From the NCBI RefSeq assembly GCF_018449775.1, contig NZ_JAAVVB010000003.1:496001-560000 (forward strand): a stretch of 64,000 nt of DNA. The letters run 5' to 3'. The first letter of the stretch is position 1. Every line of letters begins with the position of its first letter. Shown one piece after another: positions 61,107 to 64,000 of the stretch. The stretch is from Mucilaginibacter sp. dw_454 (GTDB lineage: Bacteria; Bacteroidota; Bacteroidia; Sphingobacteriales; Sphingobacteriaceae). The position numbers were made by a program, and so were the translations under genes. Below the pieces are notes generated by a model. That model made no database searches. It had not been told where the DNA came from and saw only the letters and a program-made list of their open reading frames with translations.

Positions 61107-62483
61107 ATGATCAAACTAAAAACCATGAGAAGATCAAAACTATTACCGGCATTATTAATTGCGATGCTTTCTTTCTCGGCCGCAAGGGCTCAGAAAATGA
61201 TAGGCACCGAAACCGATGCGCAAAAGCAACAACGAATGGCCTGGTGGACAGACAGCCGTTTCGGTATGTTTATCCACTGGGGGCTTTACTCGGGTGCTGC
61301 CCGTCACGAATGGGTGAAGCATAACGAGGCCCTGAGCAACGAGCAATACCAAAAGTATTTCGATGCATTTAATCCCGATTTGTTTGAACCCACTAAATGG
61401 GCCAAAGAAGCCAAAGCCGCAGGTATGAAATATGCGGTATTGACCACCAAACACCACGAAGGTTTTTGTTTGTTCGACTCAAAATATACCGACTATAAAG
61501 CACCCAACACCCAAGCCAAACGCGATTTGGTTAGAGAGTATGTTAATGCTTTCAGAGGGCAAGGCTTAAAGGTGGGTTTCTATTATTCACTGCTTGACTG
61601 GCACCATCCTGATTACGTGATGGATGATATCCACCCGCTAACTCAAAAAGATAAAAGCAAAGAGCACTATGCGCAGCTAAACAAAGGCCGTGATATGGCT
61701 AAATATCGCCTGTACTTACGCAACCAAATCACCGAGCTGTTAACCAACTATGGTAAAATAGATATCCTTTGGTTAGATTTTTCGTTCCCTAATAAGAAAG
61801 ACAAGATGCGTGGTAAGGATGCCGATGACTGGGGCGCTGTGGAACTGGTGAAACTGATCAGGAAACTGCAGCCGGGTATCATTATTGATAATCGCTTGAA
61901 CCTGGATCAATATAAAGACGGTGCTGACTTTGAAACACCTGAGCAAGTGAGCACCAAAGAGTTAGAGAAATACCGTGGCCATACCTGGGAAACCTGTCAA
62001 ACCTTCTCAGGCTCATGGGGATACTATCGCGATGAGAACACCTGGAAAACACACCGTCAGCTACTTGACCTGCTGATCACCTCGGTGGCTAATGGGGGTA
62101 ACCTGATCCTGAACGTAGGCCCAACCGCCCGCGGCGAGTTCGATTACCGTGCTACCAACGCTTTAGATAGCATGTCGTACTGGATGCACGCCAATAACCA
62201 GTCTATCTATAACTGTACTTATGCGCCGAGTTCTTTCTCAGTGCCTGAAGGTGACAGGCTGACTTATAACCCGATAACCAAGAAGCTGTATCTGCACTTA
62301 TTCAACTACCCAACCGATGGTGTGTTGACACTGCCGGGCTATGCCGGCAAGGTTAAGTATGCACAGTTTTTGAATGATCACTCAGAAGTGCTTAATAAAG
62401 CAAATAATGATGATTTGGTTGTAACTTTGCCAAAGAATAAACCCCCTTATGAGATACCTGTTGTGGAGCTTAGCCTGCAATAG
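61107..62483 (+). CDS. Secreted GH29 alpha-L-fucosidase
   Basis: The start is ATG 61107 or 61125; both give a signal peptide (KLLPALLIAMLSFSAARA). A GTG at 61101 is also in frame. The catalytic domain has WWTDSRFGMFIHWGLYSG, AVLTTKHHEGFCLFDSKYT, VGFYYSLLDWHHPDY and the nucleophile region DILWLDFSFP. It releases L-fucose or related 6-deoxysugars from glycans in the periplasm or on the surface. It is followed 31 nt later by a UxaA-type dehydratase gene, so the two may form one unit. Confidence 0.93.
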   Translation: MIKLKTMRRSKLLPALLIAMLSFSAARAQKMIGTETDAQKQQRMAWWTDSRFGMFIHWGLYSGAARHEWVKHNEALSNEQYQKYFDAFNPDLFEPTKWAKEAKAAGMKYAVLTTKHHEGFCLFDSKYTDYKAPNTQAKRDLVREYVNAFRGQGLKVGFYYSLLDWHHPDYVMDDIHPLTQKDKSKEHYAQLNKGRDMAKYRLYLRNQITELLTNYGKIDILWLDFSFPNKKDKMRGKDADDWGAVELVKLIRKLQPGIIIDNRLNLDQYKDGADFETPEQVSTKELEKYRGHTWETCQTFSGSWGYYRDENTWKTHRQLLDLLITSVANGGNLILNVGPTARGEFDYRATNALDSMSYWMHANNQSIYNCTYAPSSFSVPEGDRLTYNPITKKLYLHLFNYPTDGVLTLPGYAGKVKYAQFLNDHSEVLNKANNDDLVVTLPKNKPPYEIPVVELSLQ

Positions 62484-62514
62484 CATCACATAAATCATAT
62501 ATACAACTGATACA

Positions 62515-64000
62515 ATGTCTGTTCAAAAAGAAACTGTTTTAAGAATACATCCACATGATAATGTGTTGGTGGCCTTACAAGATCTGCCTGCCGGTACTGT
62601 TATCCCTTTTAACGGGGATAGCATCACGCTGGCGACCGATGTAGCCGTCAAACACAAATTTACCATAAGCGACCTGGATACCGATGCCGAAATTTACATG
62701 TATGGCGTGCTGGTGGGCAAAACCAACAGGCCTATAGCCAAGGGCACTGCTATCACGGTAGATAACATCCACCATGCTGCCAGCGACTTCAAACTGGGCG
62801 AACGCAAGCTCAACTGGCACAAGCCCGAAGTTGACAAGTTTGCACAGCGCACCTTCTTAGGTTATCACCGTGGTGATGGCTCGGTGGGTACGGCTAACTA
62901 CTGGTTAGTGATACCGCTGGTGTTTTGCGAGAACCGCAATATCATGGTGTTAAAGGATGCATTGGTAGAGAAACTGGGTTTCCGCAAGGCTAAGACTTAT
63001 GAGACAGAGGTGGACAGCCTGATAGACCTGTATAAGACAGGCAGTTCGGTTGAATCGATATTGAATGCTGATTTGCAGATGCAATCGGCAGAGAAAGGGC
63101 GGAGCAAGCTGTTTGAGAACATAGACGGCATCAAATTCCTGACCCATGATATGGGTTGCGGTGGCACCAAGTCAGACTCTGACGCTTTATGCGGATTGCT
63201 GGCTGGCTACATTACGCACCCTAACGTGGCGGGCGCTACCGTATTAAGCCTGGGTTGCCAGCACGCGCAAGCCAGTATCCTGGAAGACGAGATCAAGAAG
63301 CGCGACCCTAACTTCAGCAAGCCGCTCATCATGCTGGAGCAGCAGAAGATAGGTAAAGAGAGCGTGTTAATGCAGGAGGCCCTGAAGCAAACCTTTGCCG
63401 GCTTAATAGAAGCTAATAAACAAGAACGCCGCCCGGCGCCGATCAACAAGATCTGTATTGGCTTGGAGTGCGGTGGGTCCGACGGATTTTCGGGTATATC
63501 GGCTAACCCGGCTTTGGGTTATGTGTCTGATGTGCTGGTGAGCCTGGGTGGCAGCGTGATATTGGCTGAGTTCCCCGAGCTTTGTGGGGTAGAGCAGGAG
63601 CTGAGCGACCGCTGTGTAGATGTTGATACCGCACAGAAGTTCATGCACTTGATGCGTACCTACAATGCCCGCGCCGAGGCAGATGGTTCCGGCTTTTACG
63701 CCAACCCTTCGCCGGGCAATGTGCGCGATGGCTTGATTACCGATGCCATCAAGTCGGCAGGTGCGGCTAAGAAGGGTGGTAACTCGCCGGTTACTGCTGT
63801 GTTGGACTATCCCGAGAAGGTGACTAAACCCGGCCTTAACCTGTTATGCACGCCAGGCAGCGACGTGGAAAGCACCACTGCCGAGGTAGGCTCGGGTGCT
63901 AACATTGTACTATTCACTACCGGCCTGGGTACTCCAACCGGTAACCCTATAACCCCGGTGATCAAGCTATCTACCAATACCCGCATTTATGAGCGGATGC
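62515..64000 (+). CDS. UxaA-family altronate dehydratase-like protein, partial (3' end off window)
   Basis: I translated from ATG 62515 (MSVQKETVLRIHPHDNVLVA); the frame is open to the edge (about 495 codons). The N-terminal SAF-like part (about 1-95) is followed by the large UxaA domain: GYHRGDGSVGTANYWLVIP, THDMGCGG, HPNVAGATVLSLGCQ, CIGLECGGSDGFSGI, EFPELCGVEQEL and GSDVESTTAEVGSGANIVLF. UxaA enzymes dehydrate altronate to 2-keto-3-deoxygluconate; family relatives act on other sugar acids. Here, next to a fucosidase, a fuconate-like or uronate-derived substrate is possible. The cysteines fit a metal or FeS site. Confidence 0.9.
   Translation, partial: MSVQKETVLRIHPHDNVLVALQDLPAGTVIPFNGDSITLATDVAVKHKFTISDLDTDAEIYMYGVLVGKTNRPIAKGTAITVDNIHHAASDFKLGERKLNWHKPEVDKFAQRTFLGYHRGDGSVGTANYWLVIPLVFCENRNIMVLKDALVEKLGFRKAKTYETEVDSLIDLYKTGSSVESILNADLQMQSAEKGRSKLFENIDGIKFLTHDMGCGGTKSDSDALCGLLAGYITHPNVAGATVLSLGCQHAQASILEDEIKKRDPNFSKPLIMLEQQKIGKESVLMQEALKQTFAGLIEANKQERRPAPINKICIGLECGGSDGFSGISANPALGYVSDVLVSLGGSVILAEFPELCGVEQELSDRCVDVDTAQKFMHLMRTYNARAEADGSGFYANPSPGNVRDGLITDAIKSAGAAKKGGNSPVTAVLDYPEKVTKPGLNLLCTPGSDVESTTAEVGSGANIVLFTTGLGTPTGNPITPVIKLSTNTRIYERM

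Overview
The window looks like a chromosomal segment of a Bacteroidota bacterium of the Sphingobacteriaceae type (Mucilaginibacter- or Pedobacter-like). This is inferred from gene content, with no database search: a TonB-dependent receptor followed by a DUF4249 lipoprotein, large MG2/plug-like surface proteins, an ECF sigma factor paired with an inner-membrane/outer-membrane protein, GH29 and GH38 glycosidases, carotenoid genes, TAnnTTTG-type promoters and several families of short palindromic intergenic repeats. The sequence is chromosome-like, with no phage, plasmid, transposase or CRISPR.

Layout. 1-7992 (minus) holds two paralogous MG2/plug proteins. One is a head-to-tail internal duplication of 1824 aa; the other runs off the left edge. 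8242-14599 (plus) is a tightly packed 5-oxoproline operon: pxpB, pxpC, pxpA, an NRAMP-related permease and a secreted M1 aminopeptidase. 14606-18209 (minus) holds a small membrane protein, a possible copper-handling pair (a CopC/YtkA-like protein and a polytopic protein with duplicated WH..G.D..PPH motifs) and a proline-rich small protein. 18222-21360 is rich in repeats and holds a YtxH-like protein and a lipase-maturation-factor-like protein. 21368-28237 has a GH38 enzyme, an isochorismatase-like protein, an NmrA-like reductase with an AraC regulator, and a dienelactone hydrolase. 28667-32223 is a TonB receptor/DUF4249 pair. 32293-35375 (minus) is an FkbH/ACP/MaoC/SDR acyl cassette. 35533-38522 holds a DHFR-like protein, a Crp/Fnr regulator and partner, a DUF308-like protein and a single-domain response regulator.

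38672-50134 is an exopolysaccharide locus. It encodes a Wzc-like co-polymerase with a degenerate kinase P-loop, three GT4 glycosyltransferases, a polysaccharide deacetylase, a DUF4832-like lipoprotein, a Wzx-type flippase and a Wzy-type polymerase. 50321-54048 has a decayed VOC/glyoxalase gene, a methyltransferase, an esterase, an SGNH hydrolase, tRNA-Asn(GTT) and a PfkB kinase.

The most striking region is 54071-56711 (minus). An ECF sigma gene overlaps a gene whose product has a short cytosolic N-terminus, one inner-membrane helix, a long disordered linker and an outer-membrane beta-barrel. This matches the dual membrane-spanning anti-sigma design reported in Bacteroides. Upstream, three promoter-like elements with identical geometry (ACCCAACGTT, then CGATG or CGAAG, each 29 bp overall) stand in front of the sigma gene and two previously unlisted small ORFs of 47 and 52 aa, in a modular tandem arrangement.

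The right end carries a carotenoid locus (crtB with a cytochrome-b5-like gene, divergent from crtI), a small CxxC membrane protein, an AraC regulator, a GH29 alpha-L-fucosidase and a UxaA-family dehydratase that is cut by the window edge.
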